DNA of 64,000 nt, from contig JAKALP010000006.1 in NCBI GenBank assembly GCA_021824175.1, positions 62,001 through 126,000 on the forward strand, in the 5' to 3' direction. Both the position numbers and the translations under genes were made by a program. Shown in pieces: positions 51,033 through 59,889 of this stretch; position 1 is the stretch's first letter, and each line of letters starts with the position of its first letter. This stretch comes from Deltaproteobacteria bacterium (GTDB taxonomy: Bacteria > Desulfobacterota > Desulfobacteria > Desulfobacterales > Desulfosarcinaceae). Under the pieces are notes generated by a model, which saw only the letters and a program-made list of their open reading frames with translations, ran no database searches and was not told the origin of the DNA.

Positions 51033-54000
51033 CTATGAGCTGACCGCTGTCTCCCGTTGAATACTTCCCGGCCGGGTCTTATTCAGCTCCTTCTTCATGA
51101 TGGCGGCCACATCGGCGGCTTTGGCGTAGAGCACGCCGGCGCCATCGCTGAAATGGAAATCGAGAATGACTTTGGGAAAGTTGGCGGTTTTCACCACCAC
51201 ATCGCAATGGATCGGGCCGCCGTTATAAGGCCGGTATTGGATATACTTCTTCACATCGCCGGGCAGCGCCATCATGCTGTAGCACTCCTGAATCCATAAC
51301 AGGGAGAGTTGATAGGCGCAGTCAAAGACAACGGGATCAATCAGCCAGGCCCCCTCGGCGGCGGCTCCCAAAATATGCTCAGGAGAAGAGGTTTGCGCCC
51401 GGCCGCGAATCCCATTGTTTTGAAGATCAGCGATCTCAATGCTTTCAATGGTTTTCAGCCCTTTGAACACACCGGTATGAAACAGCCGCTGTTCGTATAC
51501 TTGCTCAATGGATTGATCAAAGCTTCGGCTGTGTTTACTGCTGGAAGGCAACGGGACATGCCCATTCTTCTCCTTGGTGAGAATGACGCAAGCAGAGTAA
51601 TTGCACCGGTGCTCCTGGTCGGGCATGGCCAGGCGCACATCGATGAGCGCGCTTTTATCCGTGGCGCCGCTCTGCTTTTCAGCGGTGACGGTCAGCTTTG
51701 GCCGACCGCCGGAGGGCAGCGTGATGCCTTTGATCAATTTGAAGTCGTGTATTCCTTTGAAGCGGTAACCGGGTAAAGCGGCCATGGCCGCCTGAGCCAT
51801 GATCTCCATAGCCATGGCCGCGGGCAAAACAGCGATGCCGTTGATGCGGTGGTCATTGAGATAAGGGGCTGATGGGTCCAATGTCAGATGCCATGCCGCG
51901 CGCTGATGATCAGTGGTTTCCAGCGGCTCCAACAGGCCGGCCAGGGGCAGCTGGGCCGGCGCTTCTTCCAGATGCACCACCGGCAAACGCTTCTCGATAT
52001 CCCGGGCCCCGAAGATCACCACCTCGGCGGCCCGGCCGGGCTGATTGATTTCGTTTTTGAGCATGCGCGCCCCGGCGGCCCTGGGCAGAAGATAGACACC
52101 GGCCTGGTCGAATTGCTTTTTAACCTGATCGGAGACCATGCCCTCGCCCTCCCACGGTCCCCAGTTGATGGCCATGGCTTTGCCCGGCCATTGATGATTG
52201 ATTTTGACGGCCATTTTGTTGAGCATCTCGTTGGCCGCGGCATAGTCGGCTTGTCCCTGGTTACCGAAGCGGCCCGATACCGAAGAGAAGAAGACTATAA
52301 AATCCAGCATCTCAAAATCGATGGCGCCCATCAAAATACGGGCGCCCTGGACCTTGGTGTCTAATACCCGCTTGAAACTCTCCACCGATTTCTGGGTGAT
52401 CACGCCATCTTTAAGATATCCGGCGGCGTGAATCACGCCATCGATTTTGCCGTGCTGTTGATACACCTGGGCGATCAGTCTTGAAAAAGACTCCTCGTGG
52501 GTGCAATCGCAGGAGTGATAGAACACCTTGGCGTTGAATCGGCGCATCTTGGCGATGTTTTGGCGCGCCTTAAACTCTTTCATCATGGCATTGTAGCGCT
52601 CGTTGACCAGGGCCGGCGCGACCTGAAGTCCCTTGGATTTGAACTCCGCGATAATGCCGGCTTTGGCCTGTTTCGGATCTTGTTCCGCCAATGCCGCTTG
52701 GGTCATGAATTGGTCCAGCTCTTCAGCCGCGCGTTCCGGCAAGGAAGTACGCCCGGTGACGATCAAGGTCGGCGCATACTCTTTGGCCAGCAATGCGGCC
52801 ACATCGGCGGTAATCCCGTTGGCGCCGCCGGTTATTAGAAATACCGACTCGCTGTTAAACCGGCTCGGAACGTTGATTGACGCCAGGGGCTGGTCGGCCA
52901 GGGCCATCTCATGCCGCGTCAGGTTTAAGAAGCCGATCTCCTTGATAGTAGTATTTACTTCGCCGCACTCATTGAGGATCGCCCGGGAGAGCTGTTCCAG
53001 ATCTGCTTGCGGATGCACATCAATGGTCTTGGCTTGCACACCCGGCCATTCATGGAACAACGATTTGGTAATGCCGTGGGGCCCGTTTTGGCCGGCTTCA
53101 AAATCAGCTTCATGATTCAGACCAAAATCCCCGCCCATGCCGCTGACACTCATCCAGAAGAATTGCCGCTTGGCGTAGGGAAGCAAATCACGATCCGCCC
53201 CCAACACCTTGGCCCACAGGAAACTGTGGATCACGGCATCATAAGCGGCCGCGGGAGTGTTTTGCCCCAAAGCCAACATATTGAGAACGCCGGCCGGAGA
53301 ACCATATCTCTTTTTGATCCGCTCGTAGCACTCCTGGTATTCGCTCTCTTTGGAGGCATTGAAACGGAAACAACCATTGTTCTCGCGGGAGGCGCTGGGG
53401 TCCGCCATCACGCGCAGGCACTGCAGCCCCTTTTTACTCGCCTCCATTTGGATATGGAGGGCAAGGGGATGGCCGCCGTCTAAAATCAGGATAAGGCCGT
53501 CAAAGGAACGGGCTTTGTCGAGATGGAGCGGGCGAGGGATGAGCTTGAGCACGTAGCGATGAAACTGCGACCCTTGGTCATTTGGGTTCTCGGCCAGGAC
53601 GGCCTCCCGCGGGGCACCGGCCGCGTCCGGGGTTTCAAACAGTGATTCGGCCCACTGGACCAGGTCCTTTACGGTGGCAATATTCTCATGGGCCAAGCAC
53701 AGGATTTCAGCGTCGCGATGGGCATGCTCGGGATGGGAATCGGCCAAATAGCACATGACGTTTTTGAGGATATCGGTATCCACGCCCAGATCATCTTCGA
53801 GATCCATTTTCATCTCAATCAGCTCGGCTGGATACAGGGTTCTCTCACTGATGGCCTCCACCACCAATTGGGCATACTTTGTCTTGGACTCAGGCGCGCG
53901 GGCCTGCGGCTTTAAAGGCTCCTCCAAAGCTGCTGTCTGCTGGCCGGGGTCGTCGGCGGAAGACGCGGGGACCGCCTCCGGCGCCAAGGTTTTTCCAAAA

Positions 54001-57000
54001 TTCTTATTGATCCACGCGACAATGTGGCCCAGGGTCTTCATCTGGGCCAGCTCTTCGAAATACTTCTCGTCGGCGATGCCGGCCAGGGTGGGGTGGGCAT
54101 TTTGCATCATGCTGATGATCTCCACCCGCTTGATGGAATCGATGCCCAGGTCCCCCTCGATCTGCTGCTCGGGCGACAGCATCTCCACCGGATACTGGGT
54201 GCGCTCGCTGATGACCGCGAATAACAGGGCCTGATAATCAACCCTTGCGTCGGCCGTGGATGTGGCGCTTTTTTTTGGAGGCGCCGAGGCGGCGGCATCA
54301 GCGGTCTCCTGAAAGACTGGCGCCAGACCAAAATTCTTTTCGATCCAACGGACAATGTCCCCCAGGGTCTTCATCTGGGCCAGCTCTTCGAAATACTTCT
54401 CGTCGGCGATGCCGGCCAGGGTGGGGTGGGCGTTTTGCATCATGCTGATGATTTCCACCCGCTTGATGGAATCGATGCCCAGGTCCCCCTCGATCTGCTG
54501 CTCGGGCGACAGCATCTCCACCGGATACTGGGTGCGCTCGCTGATGATTTCAAACAATAGCAATTGATAGTCGATGCTGGCGCCGCTCCGGGGCGCGGTA
54601 GGCATCGCTTGCGCTGCGGGGCCGGCGGCGCCGGCAACGGCCGGGGTTGGCAGCGCGGCACCGAAATTCTTTTGTATCCAGCGGACAATTTCCCCCAGGG
54701 TCTTCATCTGGGCCAGCTCTTCGAAATACTTCTCGTCGGCGATGCCGGCCAGGGTGGGGTGGGCGTTTTGCATCATGCTGATGATTTCCACCCGCTTGAT
54801 GGAATCGATGCCCAGGTCCCCCTCGATCTGCTGCTCAGGCGACAGCATCTCCACCGGGTACTGGGTGCGCTCGCTGATGATATCAAACAAGAGCGCTTGA
54901 TAGTCGATGCTGGCGCTGGTCCCAGGTACGGCGGGCATCGCTTGCATTGCGGTGCCGGCAACAGCCGGGGTTGACGGCGCCGCGCCAAAATTCTTTTCAA
55001 TCCAGCCAACAATATCGCCCAGGGTCTTCATCTGGGCCAGCTCTTCGAAATACTTCTCGTCGGCGATGCCGGCCAGCGTGGGGTGGGCGTTTTGCATCAT
55101 GCTGATGATTTCCACCCGCTTGATGGAATCGATGCCCAGGTCCCCCTCGATCTGCTGCTCGGGCGACAGCATCTCCACCGGATACTGGGTCCGTTCGCTG
55201 ATTATGTCGAATAAGAGTGCTTTGTAGTCGACCGCTTCTATTTTGGGACTCGGTTCCACGGGCCGCGGCGGCACTACCACCTCGACCACGACCGGCTTGG
55301 ACTCAGGCGGCGGGGAAGATGGATAGCTATCGGCCGGCGTGGGAACCGTGCTAAAAAGGGACGCCGCCTCAGACCGGCCCACCGGAGGACTACTCTGGCC
55401 TTGACTTATAATATCAGTGGGTATGGTTTGATCGGCGCCCATGTTCAGGCCGGCCTGGGGCGCGCCGCCGAGCAGGCCTTGCAGCAATTGCTGGTTGATA
55501 TTCCACATCTTTTCCATCATGGCCAACCGTTGCTGATGGAAACGCTCCTGGGTTTCGAGAAAAAGATTCATGCTCTTTTGGAAGTATTTCATCTTCTTTA
55601 ACTTCTCTTCTTCATCTAAGCGTGAAACGGCGCTGGTCCGCGGTGGGGCAGCGGCCGCATGAACGGTCGGGGGCGTTTTTGGAATCGGCGGAGGGCTGGA
55701 AATAGCCGGCTGGGGCGATTTTGCGGTCTTGGGCATTACCGGAGTTGATGTCGGTGCACTGGCGGCGGGCCTGGCGGCCGCCATGGATGCGGCTGGAACG
55801 CTCGCCGGTGGCGGGGTCCAGCGCGGTACTTTAGGGGCCGTCTCTTTCTTGACCCTCAATTTGATGGTGGGTTTGGCCCGGCCGCCATTGACCAGGAAAG
55901 TGGTGGCTGATGGCGCCGGCTTTTGCTTCTCATGGCTAAGGATGCGGCCGCTGAAGGCTGGCTTAAGATCAATATCGTATCCGCGGACATAGAGCGCAGC
56001 CAGACTGTCCAGCAGCATTTCCACGCCCGGCTTGCCTTCCTTTGGCTGGACGGCAATGGCAAGATGGGGCTGGCCGGCCAGGATCGTATCCACGAAATTG
56101 GTCAGGGTTGCGCCCGGACCGATTTCAATAAAAGTGCGCGCGCCAGCGGCGTGCATCTCTTCGATCTCGCCGACGAAATCCACGCCGTTGCGCAGATGTT
56201 TGCCCAGGGTGCCGGCAATGCTGGGGGCGGTTTTGCCGTAAGGCTTGGCCGTCATATTGGCATACACCGGAATGCCGGGAGCATCGAAGTGCTCCTCGGA
56301 CAAGGCCTCGCTCCACTGCTTCTCGGCCGCGGCCATGAAGGGCGAATGAAAGGCCTGGGATACGGGCAATCGTTTGCTACTCCACTTCTGCTCCTTGCAC
56401 AGGGCTTCGAAATTCTCCAGGGCCGCGATACTGCCGGAAACCACCACCTGCTTGGGCGTATTGTAATTGGCGATGGAAAGATCCGGGATGGCCTCGATAT
56501 GCGGCTTTAGGGCATCCCGATGAATCTGCACTGCCACCATGCCCGTGGGGACCTCCGACGACTGGGCCATGCTCCGGCCCCGTTTGCAGGCCAGAGTGAG
56601 CAGTTGGGCATCGCTCATCACGCCAGCGGCCCACAGGGCTGTCAATTCGCCGAAGCTATGACCGGCGGCCATGGCGATTTTCACGTTGAATTGGGCCAAC
56701 AATCGATAGAGCGCCATTTCCACGGCCGCCAGGGCCGGCTGGGCCACGGTGGTCTGGGTCAGGGCCTGCATGGCCGCTTTTCTGGCTTCCTCGCCGTTGA
56801 TCATCGCGGGGAAGATGTAATCGGTCAACACTCCCTGGGCCAGGGGGAAGAACTCCGGCGCCAAGATGGCGTTGGCCTGTTCCAGGCCCTCGCGCACCAA
56901 GGGGAAGACAAGGGATAGATCTTTCAGCATGTGGAGTTTTTGCGCACCCTGGCCGGGGAACAGCGCGGTCAACGGCCCGGGCGGGGCAGTATTTAGCGCG

Positions 57001-59705
57001 CCCCAAATGCCTTCGCCCAGTAAGATGGTGTTTTGGGCCGACCCGCCATGGGCCGACAAAGCGCCCTCCGCCAGCAGCGATTTGCCCTTGACGAGTTTTT
57101 CCTTCAATTGTTGAACGCTATTGACTCTTATGGCCACGCGCAGTGGAGAAGAGCTGGCCAGATTCTGATACCGATAGTGTTCGTACGCCAAGCGGGTCAG
57201 GGAGTGCTCGCTGCGATTCAACAAGGCCAGGGCGGCCTCGATTCGTTTAATCAGGGCCGGGACATCCATGGCGCCGAAGAAGAACAATTCCGAAGGCCAG
57301 AGAGAGGAAGGCAGATCGGCGAGGCCCCGGCACTGACCATCGAACTCTTCCAATATGGTATGAAAGTTGGTGCCGCCAAAGCCAAAGGCGCTGGCCCCGG
57401 CCCGGCGGGGCCGCTCCGGCAGCTTGCGGAACCAGGGCTTGGTTTCCATGTTGACATAGACGCGGGTCTTGGGGTGGGAGACCGCGGCATGGACCTTATC
57501 CACATTGACATGGGCCGGCAGTATTTTGTGATGCAGCGCCAGGGCGGTTTTGATCACACCGATAATGCCCGCCGCGCCCTTGGTGTGGCCGATGGCCGAT
57601 TTGATGGAACCGATGGCGCAGGGCTGGGTAGCGCCGTGCTGCTGTAGTACTTCGTGGAGCGTCTCCAGCTCCACCCGATCGCCCAGCGGAGTGCCGGTGC
57701 CATGGGCTTCCATCAGATCCACGCTGTCGGTCTTAAAGCCGGCGACTTCGTAGGCGCGGTAGATGGCCATCTTCTGACCGCGCGAGACCGGCACGGTCAT
57801 GCCGCTGCCTTTGCCATCGCTGGCGCCGCCTATGCCCTTGATCACCGCGTAAACGCGATCATTGTCGGCAAGGGCATCGGCCAGGCGCTTCAACACCACC
57901 ACGCCGACGCCTTCGCCCAGCACGATGCCGTCCGCGTCGGAAGAAAAAGGCCTGGATTGGCCCGCCACGCTGAGCGCCTTGGTCTTGCTGAAGCAGGTAA
58001 ATCCAAACGGGTGCTGGGAAGCATCCACGCCGCCCACAATGGCGGTTTTGGTGATCCCATAGGCCAACTCCTGGCAAGCCACCTGCAAGGCGGCCATGGA
58101 GGAAGCGCAGGCCGCGTCCATGGTGAAGTTCAACCCATTGAAGTTGAAGCGGTTGGCCACGCGGCCGGCTATCACATTACCCAGAATGCCCGGAAAGGCG
58201 TCTTCGGTCCATTCGGGCAACACCTCGTTGACTGAAGCAAGGACATCCTGGCGAATGGGGTCGGGAATATCTTTGGCGCGGTCCATGTACTCCCTGAGGG
58301 CCGCCCGGATGCTATAGGCCAGTAGAAGATCACCGCCGCCGGCAAACCCGAAGATCACCGAAGTTTTTTCGCGATCAAACTCCCGCCGGTCGTAGCCGGC
58401 ATCGGCCAGGGCCTGCTTGACGGCTTCCAAAGCCAGCAACTGGGCCGGCTCCACATTCTTCATGGAACCCGGCGGAATGCCCCACTCCATGCTATTGATG
58501 GGGATCTCGTCTAAAAATCCGCCCTTGGTGGAGTAAGCCGTGTCTTTGTGATCCGGGTCTGGATGAAAATTGACCGTGGCGCTCCAGCGCTCTGCGGGTA
58601 CATCGCGAATAGTATAAACTTTGGCCAAAATGTTATGCCAGAACCGGTCCAGATTTTCCGCGCCCGGCACGATGGCCGACATGCCGATGATGGCCACATC
58701 CGTGGCTCGAATATCGGCCGCCGAATTTTCTTTTGGATCGGGATGAAAGACTATTTCTTTGACCTCTTGGGGAAGAAGTTCTTTTTGCAAGGCGCCAATC
58801 ATTTCCTGGATGCAGGAGAATTTTTGGCTCAACTCCTGGGCCCAGGCCGCCTCTTCACCCATGAAGCAACGGGCCATGGTCTGGTATTCTTCCACCAGGG
58901 ACAACACCTGCCTCAGACGCGACTCAACCTGATTTTCATTTTCAGGCACTTGCCGGTCCTGATCATTGCAAAGCGTGCGAATACGTTCGATGAGACCAGG
59001 ATAGGCTTGGCTGAGGCGGATGTGCAGCCCACCGCCGATGTCAATGGCTTGGGTTCGGACTCCTGCCTTTAAGGCCTGCAGATCATGCTCCTTGAGATCC
59101 GCCGCAAGTTCCGGCATCAGCAACAGAGCATCGGAGAAAATCGCGCCATCGGCGCCGCCCTTGGCGTATGCTGGTATGCTTTGTGGGCCGACACCTCCCA
59201 TGACCCAAATCAGCTGATCGGTCTTGGGCCGAATACTTGACAACAGCGTTGAATTATTGGTGTCGGCGCAAATCCCGCCGGCTTCCTTGCCACGCAGAAC
59301 AAATCCATCGGGATTAAATTTCTCCATTTGCTGAGCCATTTCATGGGAGTAGATCTCCACGAATAGACGATCGGCCATCTTGCGCGCGGCGGCCATGACT
59401 TTTTTAGAGGGTTGCTTTGGCCAAGCCAGGATCATGGTTGCCACCTTGGCGGAACAAATTTCAGCCGCCAGCCGGTCAAGCACCGCAAGGCTGTCCGGCA
59501 TGATGCGGATGCATCCATTGCGACGGGCCGCGTCATCTTCTGCCATACGCTTCAGTTGGTGGCTGATTCGTATGGACTCGGTGACATATCCAAAATCAAC
59601 GATAACGGTGAAGGGAAGATTTCTCCCCTGGAGAAATCGTTGAATGCGGCGCTCATCGGCGCTCACGCAGGCGGCCAGGGTAAATGGAGTTTTTGGGGTT
59701 ACCAT
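51033..59705 (-). CDS. PfaA-like giant synthase: NPD-KS-AT-ACPx4(+1)-psiKR-KR-DH
   Basis: About 2890 residues. Approximate domains: NPD/enoyl reductase-like barrel (1-230) with GFVLRGKEAGG; KS (335-785) with DAACASS, HGTGT, IGHT; AT (910-1240) with AGHSFGE and AFHS; Pro-rich linker; four near-identical ACPs (1490-1895) each with LGIDSIKRVE; a fifth ACP-like region with VDTD instead of DS (about 1940-2025); structural KR half (2030-2260); KR (2280-2570) with TGGANGI, FSSVSG and DYAAANE; DH (2600-2880) with H-x3-G-x4-P in DHRINGIAVLP and Asp in DPVVFD. This order is that of PUFA-synthase PfaA. ATG 59705 is preferred to 59786, which lies in a hairpin repeat. It acts with the neighbouring acyltransferase and KS-AT-DH proteins. 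Confidence 0.9.
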   Translation of the reverse strand: MVTPKTPFTLAACVSADERRIQRFLQGRNLPFTVIVDFGYVTESIRISHQLKRMAEDDAARRNGCIRIMPDSLAVLDRLAAEICSAKVATMILAWPKQPSKKVMAAARKMADRLFVEIYSHEMAQQMEKFNPDGFVLRGKEAGGICADTNNSTLLSSIRPKTDQLIWVMGGVGPQSIPAYAKGGADGAIFSDALLLMPELAADLKEHDLQALKAGVRTQAIDIGGGLHIRLSQAYPGLIERIRTLCNDQDRQVPENENQVESRLRQVLSLVEEYQTMARCFMGEEAAWAQELSQKFSCIQEMIGALQKELLPQEVKEIVFHPDPKENSAADIRATDVAIIGMSAIVPGAENLDRFWHNILAKVYTIRDVPAERWSATVNFHPDPDHKDTAYSTKGGFLDEIPINSMEWGIPPGSMKNVEPAQLLALEAVKQALADAGYDRREFDREKTSVIFGFAGGGDLLLAYSIRAALREYMDRAKDIPDPIRQDVLASVNEVLPEWTEDAFPGILGNVIAGRVANRFNFNGLNFTMDAACASSMAALQVACQELAYGITKTAIVGGVDASQHPFGFTCFSKTKALSVAGQSRPFSSDADGIVLGEGVGVVVLKRLADALADNDRVYAVIKGIGGASDGKGSGMTVPVSRGQKMAIYRAYEVAGFKTDSVDLMEAHGTGTPLGDRVELETLHEVLQQHGATQPCAIGSIKSAIGHTKGAAGIIGVIKTALALHHKILPAHVNVDKVHAAVSHPKTRVYVNMETKPWFRKLPERPRRAGASAFGFGGTNFHTILEEFDGQCRGLADLPSSLWPSELFFFGAMDVPALIKRIEAALALLNRSEHSLTRLAYEHYRYQNLASSSPLRVAIRVNSVQQLKEKLVKGKSLLAEGALSAHGGSAQNTILLGEGIWGALNTAPPGPLTALFPGQGAQKLHMLKDLSLVFPLVREGLEQANAILAPEFFPLAQGVLTDYIFPAMINGEEARKAAMQALTQTTVAQPALAAVEMALYRLLAQFNVKIAMAAGHSFGELTALWAAGVMSDAQLLTLACKRGRSMAQSSEVPTGMVAVQIHRDALKPHIEAIPDLSIANYNTPKQVVVSGSIAALENFEALCKEQKWSSKRLPVSQAFHSPFMAAAEKQWSEALSEEHFDAPGIPVYANMTAKPYGKTAPSIAGTLGKHLRNGVDFVGEIEEMHAAGARTFIEIGPGATLTNFVDTILAGQPHLAIAVQPKEGKPGVEMLLDSLAALYVRGYDIDLKPAFSGRILSHEKQKPAPSATTFLVNGGRAKPTIKLRVKKETAPKVPRWTPPPASVPAASMAAARPAASAPTSTPVMPKTAKSPQPAISSPPPIPKTPPTVHAAAAPPRTSAVSRLDEEEKLKKMKYFQKSMNLFLETQERFHQQRLAMMEKMWNINQQLLQGLLGGAPQAGLNMGADQTIPTDIISQGQSSPPVGRSEAASLFSTVPTPADSYPSSPPPESKPVVVEVVVPPRPVEPSPKIEAVDYKALLFDIISERTQYPVEMLSPEQQIEGDLGIDSIKRVEIISMMQNAHPTLAGIADEKYFEELAQMKTLGDIVGWIEKNFGAAPSTPAVAGTAMQAMPAVPGTSASIDYQALLFDIISERTQYPVEMLSPEQQIEGDLGIDSIKRVEIISMMQNAHPTLAGIADEKYFEELAQMKTLGEIVRWIQKNFGAALPTPAVAGAAGPAAQAMPTAPRSGASIDYQLLLFEIISERTQYPVEMLSPEQQIEGDLGIDSIKRVEIISMMQNAHPTLAGIADEKYFEELAQMKTLGDIVRWIEKNFGLAPVFQETADAAASAPPKKSATSTADARVDYQALLFAVISERTQYPVEMLSPEQQIEGDLGIDSIKRVEIISMMQNAHPTLAGIADEKYFEELAQMKTLGHIVAWINKNFGKTLAPEAVPASSADDPGQQTAALEEPLKPQARAPESKTKYAQLVVEAISERTLYPAELIEMKMDLEDDLGVDTDILKNVMCYLADSHPEHAHRDAEILCLAHENIATVKDLVQWAESLFETPDAAGAPREAVLAENPNDQGSQFHRYVLKLIPRPLHLDKARSFDGLILILDGGHPLALHIQMEASKKGLQCLRVMADPSASRENNGCFRFNASKESEYQECYERIKKRYGSPAGVLNMLALGQNTPAAAYDAVIHSFLWAKVLGADRDLLPYAKRQFFWMSVSGMGGDFGLNHEADFEAGQNGPHGITKSLFHEWPGVQAKTIDVHPQADLEQLSRAILNECGEVNTTIKEIGFLNLTRHEMALADQPLASINVPSRFNSESVFLITGGANGITADVAALLAKEYAPTLIVTGRTSLPERAAEELDQFMTQAALAEQDPKQAKAGIIAEFKSKGLQVAPALVNERYNAMMKEFKARQNIAKMRRFNAKVFYHSCDCTHEESFSRLIAQVYQQHGKIDGVIHAAGYLKDGVITQKSVESFKRVLDTKVQGARILMGAIDFEMLDFIVFFSSVSGRFGNQGQADYAAANEMLNKMAVKINHQWPGKAMAINWGPWEGEGMVSDQVKKQFDQAGVYLLPRAAGARMLKNEINQPGRAAEVVIFGARDIEKRLPVVHLEEAPAQLPLAGLLEPLETTDHQRAAWHLTLDPSAPYLNDHRINGIAVLPAAMAMEIMAQAAMAALPGYRFKGIHDFKLIKGITLPSGGRPKLTVTAEKQSGATDKSALIDVRLAMPDQEHRCNYSACVILTKEKNGHVPLPSSSKHSRSFDQSIEQVYEQRLFHTGVFKGLKTIESIEIADLQNNGIRGRAQTSSPEHILGAAAEGAWLIDPVVFDCAYQLSLLWIQECYSMMALPGDVKKYIQYRPYNGGPIHCDVVVKTANFPKVILDFHFSDGAGVLYAKAADVAAIMKKELNKTRPGSIQRETAVSS
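54020..55240 (-). repeat. Four near-identical tandem ACP-encoding repeats within the giant synthase
   Basis: The 190-base stretch that encodes each ACP helix II-III core (starting AGGGTCTTCATCTGGGCC on the plus strand) recurs at 54031, 54364, 54697 and 55021, spaced 333, 333 and 324 bases (111, 111, 108 codons), with only a few base differences. Linkers between copies diverge. This is direct tandem duplication kept uniform by gene conversion or recent origin. Confidence 0.92.
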
Positions 59706-59752
59706 CTGTTCTTGCCTTTTTCTGATAAAAGTCGTTCGCCGATGGCGCCATA

Positions 59753-59809
59753 GCCGCGAATGCGGGAGCCCGAATGCTTGAAGCATTTTCGGATTCCCGC
59801 ATTCGCGGC
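59753..59809. repeat. 57-bp hairpin (GCCGCGAATGCGGGA) upstream of the giant synthase
   Basis: A perfect 15-bp stem, GCCGCGAATGCGGGA (59753-59767) with TCCCGCATTCGCGGC (59795-59809). Within it AATGCTT-g-AAGCATT forms a second stem. It lies in the 184-bp gap between the acyltransferase and giant-synthase genes. It resembles REP elements built on 'attcccgc', and in the mRNA would form a strong structure. Confidence 0.8.
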
Positions 59810-59889
59810 GCTGAAGAACTTTGCAAACCTAACAACCTTGAAATTACGACTACACCGAAGACCATCAACCCAAACCATTTGTCCGGCCA

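Noticed and set aside
54355-54567. Repeated small frames in the ACP array on both strands
   Set aside because: They recur only because the ACP DNA is duplicated; they are out of frame with the synthase and have no ribosome site.
54020-55240. Possible CRISPR array (regularly spaced identical blocks)
   Set aside because: The units are 190 bases, in frame and encode ACP domains; they are not short palindromic repeats.
59706-59786. Upstream start of the giant synthase at 59786
   Set aside because: It lies inside the hairpin repeat and adds a 27-residue stretch without domain similarity; ATG 59705 is preferred.
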